A stretch of 36,899 nucleotides of DNA from Lachnospiraceae bacterium (GCA_016288705.1 JAEELB010000217.1:1-36899); one strand, 5' to 3'. Shown: positions 16,684 through 25,092, numbered from the stretch's first letter. Notes: generated by a model from the letters alone, not told the origin. Numbers and translations: made by a program.

Positions 16684-17937
16684 TCAGCGGATCTTTTCCG
16701 GATCCAGCCCTTTGAGCATCATATCCGAACCCTCGCTGTCGAAGGCCCGCACGTGAGCCTGAAGATCCGCGATGACCTTTTTCAGTTCATCCCTGCTGTC
16801 TGCCGCGATATGCATGCGGGCGAAGTTCTGCTGGGCTGTGCCCGGGCGGTCTATGACCGCTCCCTCGGCGTGTTCCTGCGTTATATTGATGACGTGGGGA
16901 TCCTTTTTTGCATGGTCCATGCCCTCTATCCTGCCGATGACCCCGGGCTTTACGGAAAATGTGAGGTTGCATCCGCATCTTCCCCCGAAGGTATGGTCGC
17001 AGAGCTTATACAGGTCCGGAACCCCCATGCTTCCCGTGAGAGCAAAGTTTACCAGACATTTCAGGATGTCCAGGGAGTAGAAATGCTTTGACATAACGTA
17101 CTCCTGGCCTCCCGTTATGCGTAGCGCCGGGTCGTAAAACATGATCTCACCGTTCCTTACAAAACCCTGTATGTTCAATATCCCGTTTCCGAAACCCAGG
17201 GAGTCGAAGAGAGAGAGCATCCTGTCATGGGCAGTGTCGAAGTAGAGCTTTTCATACTTTGAAGGGTATACTATGCCGGAGGTGATGCTGCCCAGCCCCT
17301 TCTGTTCGGCATTCACATACCTGTCGCCGGTAAAGGTCACCGCAGCGTGACCGTCCTGGAGGAAATAACCCACATAGAAGTCGTCGCACTCCATCACTTC
17401 CTCTATGAGCACCGTTTTTGAACGGGAGAACGACAGGGCTTTTTCAAGAGCGGCCCTGAATTCCCGGTGGTCTCCCGCTACGGACATGCCTTTGGAGCTG
17501 TTGTTGTCCACGGGCTTTACGAACACGGGGAAACGGGAGAAATCCTTATCCTCCGTCTGTGAAACGCTGTATTCGGGAACGGTGGGGAGCCCCGCTTTTT
17601 CGAGGGCTCTTTTAAGTCCCGCTTTGTTGTTAAAGACCTTTACTATGTCCTCATTTACATAGCAGGGCTTCGACATCCTGCGGCACACTTCTTCGTAGGG
17701 CGCCATGAGAATGTCAGCGCATCCCGGAAGCACGCCGTCTATGGAGTGTTCTTCAATGATGCCGCATATGGCGTCCGTATCGAAGCAGTCCACGTCAAGG
17801 GGGTGAGAGCAGGCTTTCTTTGCCAAGGCATCGGGGAAGGGATCGGCGACCCAGGTTTCCGTCCCCATGGCTTCCGCCGTCTCAGCCATCTTTACGGTCT
17901 CGCTTGTGGCACCCATAATGAGCAGTCTTTTTTTCAT
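16684..17937 (-). CDS. ATP-grasp ligase
   Basis: The product has 417 residues. It begins KRLLIMGATSETVKMAETA, an N-terminal pre-ATP-grasp domain. The ATP-binding half contains FPVFVKPVDNNSSKGMSV, the flexible lysine and glycine-rich loop, then VLIEEVMECDDFYVGYFL. The acidic metal residues appear around ILNIQGFVRNGEIMFYDPALR. Families of this type form an amide or thioester from an acid, ATP and an amine, and occur in surface-polysaccharide clusters. It could join the acid made by the nearby dehydrogenase and aldolase-like pair to an amino-sugar; that link is inferred from position. Its ATG shares one base with the preceding TGA (TGATG), so translation is coupled. Confidence 0.8.
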   Translation of the reverse strand: MKKRLLIMGATSETVKMAETAEAMGTETWVADPFPDALAKKACSHPLDVDCFDTDAICGIIEEHSIDGVLPGCADILMAPYEEVCRRMSKPCYVNEDIVKVFNNKAGLKRALEKAGLPTVPEYSVSQTEDKDFSRFPVFVKPVDNNSSKGMSVAGDHREFRAALEKALSFSRSKTVLIEEVMECDDFYVGYFLQDGHAAVTFTGDRYVNAEQKGLGSITSGIVYPSKYEKLYFDTAHDRMLSLFDSLGFGNGILNIQGFVRNGEIMFYDPALRITGGQEYVMSKHFYSLDILKCLVNFALTGSMGVPDLYKLCDHTFGGRCGCNLTFSVKPGVIGRIEGMDHAKKDPHVINITQEHAEGAVIDRPGTAQQNFARMHIAADSRDELKKVIADLQAHVRAFDSEGSDMMLKGLDPEKIR

Positions 17938-19445
17938 CAGTTTCCTCGCTCCACCTTTCTCAACAGAAAACGGTCATTTTCGTACACCCGGGACAGTTTA
18001 ACGCCGCTTTCCCTGAGAGTTTCTTCATCATAGGGGTCAAGCTCCGTGCAGGTCAGGATGTAATCCGCATCGGAGATCCTGTCCTTAAGCCTGTCCGCAG
18101 GGGGAGTGAAACCCGGTCTCCCGGTCCTAAAGTACAATACACGGGGCTTTTTGAACATTATCACGGAGTCTTTTCCGGTGTTTTCGGAGATGTATCCGAA
18201 AATGTCTTCCGCATCCGCCGAATAAGCTCCGTGCTCCATGGTCCTTTTGGCTCTGATGTTCCTGATCCCGCCGTGGACGGCGTTCATGAGCGCAAGGAAA
18301 ATAAGGAAGAAGGAAAGAGCTGCCGTCACTCTTCCGGAAAATGTCTTCCTTGCTATCAGGCCGAAGCCCGAAGCCGCTGCGGGGAGCATCAGGAGCGCGA
18401 TGGAATAGAGAAAGCGCATGCCCTGGTCGTAGGGCCATATCATGTAAAGGAAAAATGAACCCGCGCAGTATATGGCTGCGAGGAAATTCTTTTCAAAACA
18501 GGCGATGAAGCCTGCCAGAGCCAGGCAGAGGAAGCAGAAGAAAAAGATATAGGAGGCGTAAACGTCATTTAAAGCAAATAACTTCCGCATCACGAAGAGG
18601 TTCCTCTCCGTGTTCACCAGCATCACGCTCAGAAAATTACGGCCGAACATCGAAGAGGATTCGGGAGATCCGGGGAGGATGAGCCTGAACAGGATGAGGC
18701 CCGCGCCGTAAACCGCAAACACCGTGAACGAGGATATCATTCCCGGTTTCCACAGGATGTTCTTTGTAAACATGATCCTGTCCTTCAGCTGCGCCAGCAG
18801 AAGACCGCAGATAAATGTGAGTATCAATGCGTAACCGTTTGATCTTATCTCGGTGGCGTACAGAGAGAAAAATCCCGTGAGGGCGGCGGTAAGGACCATC
18901 GCCCTGCCGGCGCTCTTATTTCCGCGCTTTTCTTCCGGTTTCATGTAACCGAGTTTCTCCATGAAGAGGAGAGACAGAAGAGCAAAAGCCGAGTAGGGCA
19001 GGTCTGACATTATCTGGTCCGAGGCACCCAGGAGTTCGGGACTTAATGCCGCAAGGAGCGATACCGTCACCGCTGCGGGTCGTCCGGCTTTTTTTGCCGA
19101 CATGAGGTAAACTGCGGCGACGCAGACGCACAGGCTCAGGACTCCGGAAAACTTCATAAGGAAAATGCTGTCTGCTCCGAGTTTCATGAATAATGAGAGA
19201 AGGAGGGGAAATCCCCAGGAGTAAACCGGCATCCCCAGTCCTTCGGAAGAGTTCTCTATTATGAACAGGTTATCCCGCCTGAATTCCGGAACGGTGCCCT
19301 GGCAGACTGCCCTTCCCTGGGCGATGTACTGGCTGAAATCCCCGCCCCATTCGTGACCGTTGCGGAGGTTCATGAATGAAGCCAGAAATGTGATCAGGCA
19401 TAATGAAAGTACGATGATCAAATCGGCGTTCGGAACTCTCTTCAT
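17937..19445 (-). CDS. GT39/ArnT-like membrane glycosyltransferase
   Basis: The product has 502 residues with about 10-12 membrane helices and a C-terminal soluble part. The first outer loop reads NGHEWGGDFSQYIAQGRAV; its acidic residues match the catalytic DE/DD site of GT-C enzymes. YSWGFPLLLSLFMKLG and SDQIMSDLPYSAFALLSLLFMEK follow as in the GT39 (PMT_2) family. It should move a sugar from polyprenyl phosphate to an acceptor outside the membrane. The start ATG 19445 has no ribosome site; a near-perfect promoter ends nine bases before it, so the mRNA may be leaderless. It is co-transcribed with the ATP-grasp gene. Confidence 0.77.
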   Translation of the reverse strand: MKRVPNADLIIVLSLCLITFLASFMNLRNGHEWGGDFSQYIAQGRAVCQGTVPEFRRDNLFIIENSSEGLGMPVYSWGFPLLLSLFMKLGADSIFLMKFSGVLSLCVCVAAVYLMSAKKAGRPAAVTVSLLAALSPELLGASDQIMSDLPYSAFALLSLLFMEKLGYMKPEEKRGNKSAGRAMVLTAALTGFFSLYATEIRSNGYALILTFICGLLLAQLKDRIMFTKNILWKPGMISSFTVFAVYGAGLILFRLILPGSPESSSMFGRNFLSVMLVNTERNLFVMRKLFALNDVYASYIFFFCFLCLALAGFIACFEKNFLAAIYCAGSFFLYMIWPYDQGMRFLYSIALLMLPAAASGFGLIARKTFSGRVTAALSFFLIFLALMNAVHGGIRNIRAKRTMEHGAYSADAEDIFGYISENTGKDSVIMFKKPRVLYFRTGRPGFTPPADRLKDRISDADYILTCTELDPYDEETLRESGVKLSRVYENDRFLLRKVERGN

Positions 19446-19454
19446 GATGACTGG

Positions 19455-19483
19455 ATTTTACTTTTGTTTACGGGATATGTCAA
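19455..19483 (-). promoter_or_regulatory. sigma-A-type promoter giving a probable leaderless mRNA
   Basis: Reading the minus strand, TTGACA (19483-19478) and TAAAAT (19460-19455) are exactly 17 bases apart. Only nine bases separate the -10 box from ATG 19445, so the RNA start should be at about 19447-19448, one to three bases before the start codon. No Shine-Dalgarno sequence is present. Confidence 0.6.
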
Positions 19484-19495
19484 TTGTGGTATATT
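19467..19495 (+). promoter_or_regulatory. divergent promoter overlapping the minus-strand promoter
   Basis: TTTACG (19467-19472), a 17-base spacer and TATATT (19490-19495) face right. The predicted RNA start is near 19502, giving a leader of about 166 bases before ATG 19668. The element shares 19467-19483 with the left-facing promoter, so polymerase cannot fill both at once. Confidence 0.45.
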
Positions 19496-19529
19496 ATTGT
19501 GTGATCGGTCTCTGCCGCAGGCCGCCGAA

Positions 19530-19552
19530 GCGGGAGTCCGCTCCGGACCCGC
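19530..19552 (+). promoter_or_regulatory. leader hairpin in the gap 19446-19667
   Basis: GCGGG (19530-19534) plus TCCG (19537-19540) pair with CGGA (19544-19547) plus CCCGC (19548-19552), leaving an AG bulge and a CTC loop. No T-run follows. The remainder of the 222-base gap is GC-rich and holds no convincing small gene or known riboswitch. Confidence 0.35.
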
Positions 19553-19667
19553 AGAACTGATGCGGCGCCGGCATGCATGAGACGGAGAGGTTCAAAAACA
19601 GCGGCCCTCATGAGAGAAGGGTCCTTGTGGCGCGGATACCCATGAGAAACGGACGCCCCGGCGCGGG

Positions 19668-20378
19668 ATGAAAGGGAATATGGATAATAAAAAGAAACTC
19701 AGCGTGATAATCCCATGTTACAACGAAAAGGACAGCATAAGGGAGATCCTCCGGAGGATAAAAGAGGCCTATACGGATCCCATGGAGATCATCATCGTGG
19801 ACGACTGTTCAAAGGACGGTACCAGGGACATACTGAAAAATGAGATAGAGAGCACGGTGGACAGAGTGATCTACTGCGATGTGAACCGTGGCAAGGGCGC
19901 AGCCATCCGCACCGGACTGAAGGCTGCCACGGGGGACGCCGTCATTATCCAGGACGCGGATAATGAATACGATCCCGCGGACTACAGGCAGGTGGTGAAG
20001 CCCATATTTGAGGGCAGGAGAAAGGTGGTATACGGTTCACGCTTTATGAATGATGCGCATTATGATGCTGCATATAAGGAAAACATAGCTGCGAACCATT
20101 TCCTCACCATGCTCTCCAACCTGTTCACCCACCAGCGCCTCACGGATATGGAGACCTGCTATAAATGCCTGAGAAGGGACGTGGCGGAGAAGGTGGCTCC
20201 CCTTCTGAAGGAGGAGCGTTTCGGATTTGAGCCGGAGCTCACCGCCCGGATCTCCGATCTGAGGATCCGTATCACCGAGGTGCCCATAAGCTACGCGCCA
20301 AGGACCAGGGAAGAGGGCAAGAAGATCGGCTTTAAGGACGGTCTCAGAGCTGTCTACTGCATCCTCCGGTATCATTGA
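19668..20378 (+). CDS. GT2 glycosyltransferase, polyprenyl-phosphate-sugar synthase type
   Basis: The product has 236 residues, the size of a stand-alone DPM1-like enzyme. It has LSVIIPCYNEKDSIREIL, EIIIVDDCSKDGTRDIL, NRGKGAAIRTGLKAATGD, the IIQDADNEYDPADY metal site, and later VVYGSRFM and LTDMETCYKCLRRDV. These match enzymes that load mannose, glucose or a related sugar onto a polyprenyl phosphate. Unlike the GT2-GtrA gene it has no membrane domain. ATG 19680 is an alternative start (MDNKKK). It leads a small operon with two further glycosyltransferases and a GT-C-like membrane protein. Confidence 0.88.
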   Translation: MKGNMDNKKKLSVIIPCYNEKDSIREILRRIKEAYTDPMEIIIVDDCSKDGTRDILKNEIESTVDRVIYCDVNRGKGAAIRTGLKAATGDAVIIQDADNEYDPADYRQVVKPIFEGRRKVVYGSRFMNDAHYDAAYKENIAANHFLTMLSNLFTHQRLTDMETCYKCLRRDVAEKVAPLLKEERFGFEPELTARISDLRIRITEVPISYAPRTREEGKKIGFKDGLRAVYCILRYH

Positions 20379-20397
20379 AAGGGATGATAAAGTCTTT

Positions 20398-21447
20398 ATG
20401 AGTACGACCTGCGCCCCTGTCTTTATCACTACCCTGAACAGGGAGAAGCATCTGAAACGGCTTATATCGTCCCTGAAAAACAACCCTCTCGCCGGCAGAA
20501 CGGATGTATATGTGGGGCTGGACTATCCTCCCTCGGAGAAGTACAGGGAGGGCTACGAAGAGGTGCTGGCATATCTTGAAGAGGGCGACTTTTCGGATTT
20601 CCGATCCTTCAATGTGATAAAAAGGGAAGAAAACTTCGGCCCGGTCAGAAATTCCGACGATCTGAAAAGACTTGCGGGAGAGCGGTACGACCGCTGGATA
20701 ATGACCGAGGATGACAATGAATTTTCCCCGTGTTTTCTGAAATACATTAACGACGGCCTTGAAATGTGCGAGAAGGACCCGTCCCTCTACGCGGTCTGCG
20801 GCTATTCCTATCCGGTGAAATGGGGTGAAGATCCGGGAAATACGGTGACTCTGGACGGGATGTTTGCCTCCTACGGCTACGGGATCCTCAAAAAAAACTA
20901 CGACTCCTTCATGTCCGAAATGACTCTGGATGCCTGGAAAAAGGCGATGAAGGACAGGAGGCTCCTTGAGAAAATGGAGAGCATAAACAGGCTGAACTTC
21001 AACGATTTTGTGAGCGGGGTCATGAATTACAGCCCATATCTCCTGGCAGCGGACGGTTTTCATTTCCGCCAGTCTGATATGAGCCAGGGGATGTACCTGA
21101 TGCTTTCCGGAAAACATATCCTCATGCCCAAGGTATCAATGGTGCGGAACTGGGGCTTCGACGGCTCCGGAGTCAACTGCGGCGGGAGCAGCGAGCGGAA
21201 CGAATTCAGCGAGATGGAGATCGGGACCTCTCCGGACTTTGATATCCGGCTGATGGAGACGGAGGACAGCCACCGGGAAGATCAGCGCGCCGTGGACAGG
21301 TATTTCCGGGTGAAGGATGAGACCCTGAAAAACGCCTGGAGGATGCGGACTTTGTACAGGATTCTGGGGAGCCGCGAGAGATACCACGGTCTCGGCAGGT
21401 TCCTGCGAAGGTTCAGGGGCGGAAATAATACGGAGCACGATCAATAA
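20398..21447 (+). CDS. GT-A type glycosyltransferase (GNT-I-like)
   Basis: The product has 349 residues. It starts APVFITTLNREKHLKRLISS and has DRWIMTEDDNEFSPCFLKYI near residue 105, a metal-binding acidic site (EDDN) as in GT-A enzymes related to GT13/GT2. The block YAVCGYSYPVKW and later MVRNWGFDGSGVNCGG match bacterial hypothetical glycosyltransferases next to capsule genes. The gene at 36083 on the minus strand has the same plan (LLEDDIVPSPDF, MMVSGYKAM, KNIGFN), so the two are distant relatives. Cytosolic; sugar unknown. It probably overlaps the N-terminus of the next gene. Confidence 0.7.
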   Translation: MSTTCAPVFITTLNREKHLKRLISSLKNNPLAGRTDVYVGLDYPPSEKYREGYEEVLAYLEEGDFSDFRSFNVIKREENFGPVRNSDDLKRLAGERYDRWIMTEDDNEFSPCFLKYINDGLEMCEKDPSLYAVCGYSYPVKWGEDPGNTVTLDGMFASYGYGILKKNYDSFMSEMTLDAWKKAMKDRRLLEKMESINRLNFNDFVSGVMNYSPYLLAADGFHFRQSDMSQGMYLMLSGKHILMPKVSMVRNWGFDGSGVNCGGSSERNEFSEMEIGTSPDFDIRLMETEDSHREDQRAVDRYFRVKDETLKNAWRMRTLYRILGSRERYHGLGRFLRRFRGGNNTEHDQ

Positions 21448-21526
21448 AAGACGCATATTTGAAACCTACTCCAATATCGACGGTTACAAAAGCGGAGCAA
21501 ATCTCTGGAAGGGAGATGACGACAGG

Positions 21527-22396
21527 GTGTCCCTCTACCTGAAGAACGCCTGCGTATCTCTTATTTCCCTGAAGCTCCGCAATCCGGATTGCGACGTGGC
21601 GCTTTGCACGAACATATCCGTCCCCGACAGGTTCAAAAGCCTCCTTGAAGAAAAGGAGGTGGGGATCATAGAGATCCCTTATGACGATTATCTGTTCCCG
21701 GAGGGCATGCGTTGGTCACTGACCTTCTATAAATTCAAGGTCATGGAGTATCTTCTTGCGAATACCGATCATGAACAGTACCTGATGCTGGATACGGATA
21801 CCTACTGCGCGCGGAATTTCGGATGTATGTGGGAGAACGCGGAACTCGGCATGCTCATGTGTCTGAACACGGCTCCCCTGGATTCGGACAACAGCGTGAA
21901 GGCTTACAATGAGGCGGAGGCTCTCTACCCGGGGATGGATCACGGAACCAGGTATTACTGGGCGGGAGGAGAGCTGGCAGCCACCAGGGAAGACTTTTCC
22001 TTCCTTTCCTCCGAGTGCCGGAAGATTTATGAGGATATGATCTCGAAGGGAGTGGAGACCTCGCTGGGAGACGAGTACGTCTGGTACGTATTTGACAAGC
22101 TTAATCCCCACAGGATCATTCCCGGCAACGCCTATTGGGATCATTACTGGACCTATGACGGGTATTATCACATATCCACCACTTATTATTATGACAAAAA
22201 GCCCCTTTGGCACATGCCGGTTGAGAAGTCGAGGGGCATGCTCACTCTCTTTGATTATTACGAGAAGCACCGGCGTTTCCCGAACCAGCGCAGGCTCTGG
22301 CACATGCTCCATCTGATCCAGCCCGACAGAAAATGGTACCCCCTTGCGGTCCTGAAGGAAGACCTGAAAACGCTGCTGGGAAGAGGAACGGAGTGA
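21527..22396 (+). CDS. GT-A glycosyltransferase (GT8/GT32-like); true start probably upstream
   Basis: From GTG 21527 the product has 289 residues. It contains YLMLDTDTYCARNF (about residue 85), a DXD metal site, and WAGGELAATREDFSFL as in GT8/GT32-like enzymes, followed by an aromatic-rich C-terminus. The same frame is open upstream and reads like protein (NKRRIFETYSN, then GYKSGANLWKGDDD) to about 21440, overlapping the previous stop. No ATG, GTG or TTG lies there; ATC 21440 has GGAG at 21432-21435. Either a rare start codon is used or the start was altered. With that start the product would be 318 residues. Confidence 0.7.
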   Translation: MSLYLKNACVSLISLKLRNPDCDVALCTNISVPDRFKSLLEEKEVGIIEIPYDDYLFPEGMRWSLTFYKFKVMEYLLANTDHEQYLMLDTDTYCARNFGCMWENAELGMLMCLNTAPLDSDNSVKAYNEAEALYPGMDHGTRYYWAGGELAATREDFSFLSSECRKIYEDMISKGVETSLGDEYVWYVFDKLNPHRIIPGNAYWDHYWTYDGYYHISTTYYYDKKPLWHMPVEKSRGMLTLFDYYEKHRRFPNQRRLWHMLHLIQPDRKWYPLAVLKEDLKTLLGRGTE

Positions 22397-22487
22397 GGGC
22401 AGAGCGTATCTCAAAGGGATAAGGACGGTCTCCGGCTGCTGCGCGGGCTGCAGCGGTGATCGACGGTTCCGACGGAAAGGAAGATAA

Positions 22488-23933
22488 ATGATCTCAAGGT
22501 TAAAAAGGAATCCGGGATATGCGGCCGTGATCGGGCTGATCTTCATTTGTCTGATGGCGTTCTACGCTGCAGCGCATCCCTTCTATCCCTGGACCAGGGA
22601 CGACTGGTGGCAGATAAACTTTATGAGGCTTCCCATCCCCACGCACTTGGAATACAATCCCACAAAGATACTTCCCGAGACGGTCCTGCCTCTGACCGCC
22701 TACCTTTCGGTCTGGTTCGTATACCCTCTGACTCATGATTACCTCGGCGCGCTGTCTTTGGGATTTGCCTTCACTTTAAGCCTTTTTGCCCTGCTTTACG
22801 TGGTCTCCTTCGGGTGGCTTGTGAGAAAGACCCTTTCCGTGAAGTCCGGGCTTTTGTCCTTCATGACCGTGTCATTTACTCTTTTTCATTTCCTGGTGTT
22901 CGGCAGGAAGGGGGACGGAGTGAGCACCCTTTGTCTCTGGGGCTCCGATTATCTCAACAACGTGTTTAATTATATCCTCCCCGCTTTTGCCAACCTGGCG
23001 CTGTCGTTCTTTATCCTCACCGACAGGGACAGGAAGCGGTTCAGCCGGATGAGCATGACGGGGAGGTCTTTATTTGTGCTGGCGGTGTACCTCTGCATCA
23101 ATTCCAACATATTCCAGAGCGTGATACTCATGTCGGCGCTTTTCTCCCAGTCGCTGGTTTACATAATATCAGAGAGGAGGGGCCTGACCCTGAGGAAGAT
23201 AATGAAGGCCAGGTCCATGGATCTCATTATCCTTGCGGTATTTCTGGGGGCTGCGTTTATGGAGATCACCGGCAGCAGGGCGGATTCCTTTTCCGGCAGC
23301 AGCCTTTCGGAAACCCTTTCCTGGTTTCTGAAAGCCATAAGGGAGCAGTGGATCCTGTTTCCCGCGATCTCCCTGTTCCTCATACTGTGCTCCCTGGTCC
23401 TCTTTTCTCTCAGGATGAAAAAGGGTGAAGGCAGGGGGGAAGACAGGCTCTTCATAAGGGTCCTCGCGGAGCTGTCCATAATGACGATCATGACGGGACT
23501 TTGCGATATCCTGATATGCACCAGGGTCAGGGCGGACTATATCTACGGACATAAGGTGATGATAGGGGTGATCTCCTGCACGGCGGTGATGGCCATGTAT
23601 TCCGCGGCCTACCTGTTCATGAATATAAAAGCCCTTACATATGTGATGCCTCTTCTCCTGTACGTCCTTATTTACATGACGGCCCTCGATGACAGGGTGT
23701 ACGTGGATTACAACGGAAAGGTGTCCGAAACAGAGGTGCGGGAATTCGACGAATACATGATCGCGCAATATGAGGAAGCGGATAAGGCGGGGGCGGAGAG
23801 GTTTACTCTGGTCCTTCCTGAAAATAATCCCGTGGACAAGGCCGGCGGAAACGGCGGCAACAGTATCGCCAACACGCTGTACAGACACGGCGTCATCAGC
23901 AGAAAGCCGGAGGTCAGTATAGAGCCGGAATGA
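22488..23933 (+). CDS. multi-pass membrane protein, GT-C-like (DUF6056-like)
   Basis: The product has 481 residues with about 10 hydrophobic segments. After the first helix the outer loop reads HPFYPWTRDDWWQINFMRLP; paired acidic residues in this position are the hallmark of GT-C transferases. A second feature is GSDYLNNVFNYILPAFANL. A soluble C-terminal tail of about 80 residues ends the protein. Good ribosome site AAAGGAAG precedes ATG 22488. It probably uses a polyprenyl-phosphate sugar made by the GT2 gene at the head of this operon. The family name is uncertain; a membrane protein of unknown function is the cautious reading. Confidence 0.6.
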   Translation: MISRLKRNPGYAAVIGLIFICLMAFYAAAHPFYPWTRDDWWQINFMRLPIPTHLEYNPTKILPETVLPLTAYLSVWFVYPLTHDYLGALSLGFAFTLSLFALLYVVSFGWLVRKTLSVKSGLLSFMTVSFTLFHFLVFGRKGDGVSTLCLWGSDYLNNVFNYILPAFANLALSFFILTDRDRKRFSRMSMTGRSLFVLAVYLCINSNIFQSVILMSALFSQSLVYIISERRGLTLRKIMKARSMDLIILAVFLGAAFMEITGSRADSFSGSSLSETLSWFLKAIREQWILFPAISLFLILCSLVLFSLRMKKGEGRGEDRLFIRVLAELSIMTIMTGLCDILICTRVRADYIYGHKVMIGVISCTAVMAMYSAAYLFMNIKALTYVMPLLLYVLIYMTALDDRVYVDYNGKVSETEVREFDEYMIAQYEEADKAGAERFTLVLPENNPVDKAGGNGGNSIANTLYRHGVISRKPEVSIEPE

Positions 23934-24989
23934 TCACCCTCTCGAACCGGTGAGCAGTTTCCATACTCCCGGCAGGTATTTTCTGAGGAGGAAGGCCACT
24001 CCCGTCAGGAATACGGTGATCACCGGAGGGTTCATCACATAACTGACAAGTGCCTGAACCGGGCCCTTGCCGAAGGTGATGAGGAAGAGCTTGTCCAGGA
24101 TCGTCAGAGGGATGAGATGGGCGCAGTACAGGAAAAATGATATCCTGAAGAACCAGGGGATATCCCGGTCGAGATCGAAGTGATCCGTAAATATCCAGAT
24201 AAGGCCGATCAGAAGCAGGTTCCTGATCTCCGTGTCCTGGGGAAGGCCTGTGAATACTGATATGATCACCAGCAGTATCCCGATCCCCGCGTAGACGGAG
24301 AGCTTTTTTGCGCGGCGGAAGGGGAGCCCGGGGTGGTTCATCCCGATGTATGCTCCGATGAAGTAATTCGTCACATTGTACGGAACGTGCAGCCTTATGA
24401 TCCCTTCCTTTATCAGAAAGGAGATCAGAAGGAAGATGAACCCTGTGGGAACCTTCTTCAAATGATTCCTGAACAGGAGCCATATGACCGGGGCCAGCAG
24501 GGTCAGCACCATGAGGGATGACAGGAACCACAGGGGCGTGTAGGTGGCGCTCCTCAGGCATGAGAGCCAGGAAGCAAATGAAAGCGATGGAAGCTTTGTG
24601 GATTCCGGATTCACTCTGGCGGCCACCGGGGGGATCAGGGACACCAGTACGTAGAACAGATATGAAAGGGTGCACCAGAGCACATAAGGGATCAGAAGAG
24701 TGAAGATGCGCCTTTTCCACTTGGGAAGAAGCTGTTCCGGGGTAAATCCCCTGAAGAAGAGGTATCCGGAGATCACGTAGAACATGGGAACGCAGACTGC
24801 CTCCAATTTGTTCGCGGAGATCTCGAAATGGGCTGCCGCCCGGGATAAGGGATCCTCTGCCGCGCTCAGTCCGTAAATATGGACGTTGTAGCAGTGGATC
24901 GACATGATCAAAATGGAGAGAAAGAAGGAGATCACCGAGACCTTGTTATAGAATTCCTGTTTTGTGAGCCTGCTTTCCAAATGGATCAT
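23934..24989 (-). CDS. acyltransferase 3 family membrane protein
   Basis: The product has 351 residues and about 10 membrane helices. The N-terminal block SVISFFLSILIMSIHCYNVH contains the histidine conserved in the acyltransferase-3 family, followed by VPMFYVISGYLFFRG and later TPLWFLSSLMVL. These enzymes transfer acetyl or other acyl groups to surface sugars. The gene faces the previous one and the stop codons touch with no spacer (TGA then TCA at 23931-23936). A TATAAT promoter lies 17 bases from ATG 24989. It probably acetylates the glycan made by the island. Confidence 0.85.
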   Translation of the reverse strand: MIHLESRLTKQEFYNKVSVISFFLSILIMSIHCYNVHIYGLSAAEDPLSRAAAHFEISANKLEAVCVPMFYVISGYLFFRGFTPEQLLPKWKRRIFTLLIPYVLWCTLSYLFYVLVSLIPPVAARVNPESTKLPSLSFASWLSCLRSATYTPLWFLSSLMVLTLLAPVIWLLFRNHLKKVPTGFIFLLISFLIKEGIIRLHVPYNVTNYFIGAYIGMNHPGLPFRRAKKLSVYAGIGILLVIISVFTGLPQDTEIRNLLLIGLIWIFTDHFDLDRDIPWFFRISFFLYCAHLIPLTILDKLFLITFGKGPVQALVSYVMNPPVITVFLTGVAFLLRKYLPGVWKLLTGSRG

Positions 24990-25006
24990 ACCTCGCTTTC
25001 CCGGTC

Positions 25007-25035
25007 ATTATACGCTATGATATCAGTGCAGGCAA
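25007..25035 (-). promoter_or_regulatory. sigma-A-type promoter with very short leader
   Basis: On the minus strand TTGCCT (25035-25030), a 17-base spacer and a perfect TATAAT (25012-25007) precede ATG 24989. The predicted RNA start near 25000 leaves only about 11 bases of leader, with GAGG one base before the start codon. Confidence 0.55.
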
Positions 25036-25092
25036 GGCGGGCCGGATATGAAGGCAGGGACCGGAAAGGATACACGGTGACCGCGCCTGTGG

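Noticed and set aside
19502..19667. c-di-GMP (GEMM) or other known riboswitch in the long leader
   Set aside because: The conserved GEMM core was not found and no other known riboswitch core was recognised.
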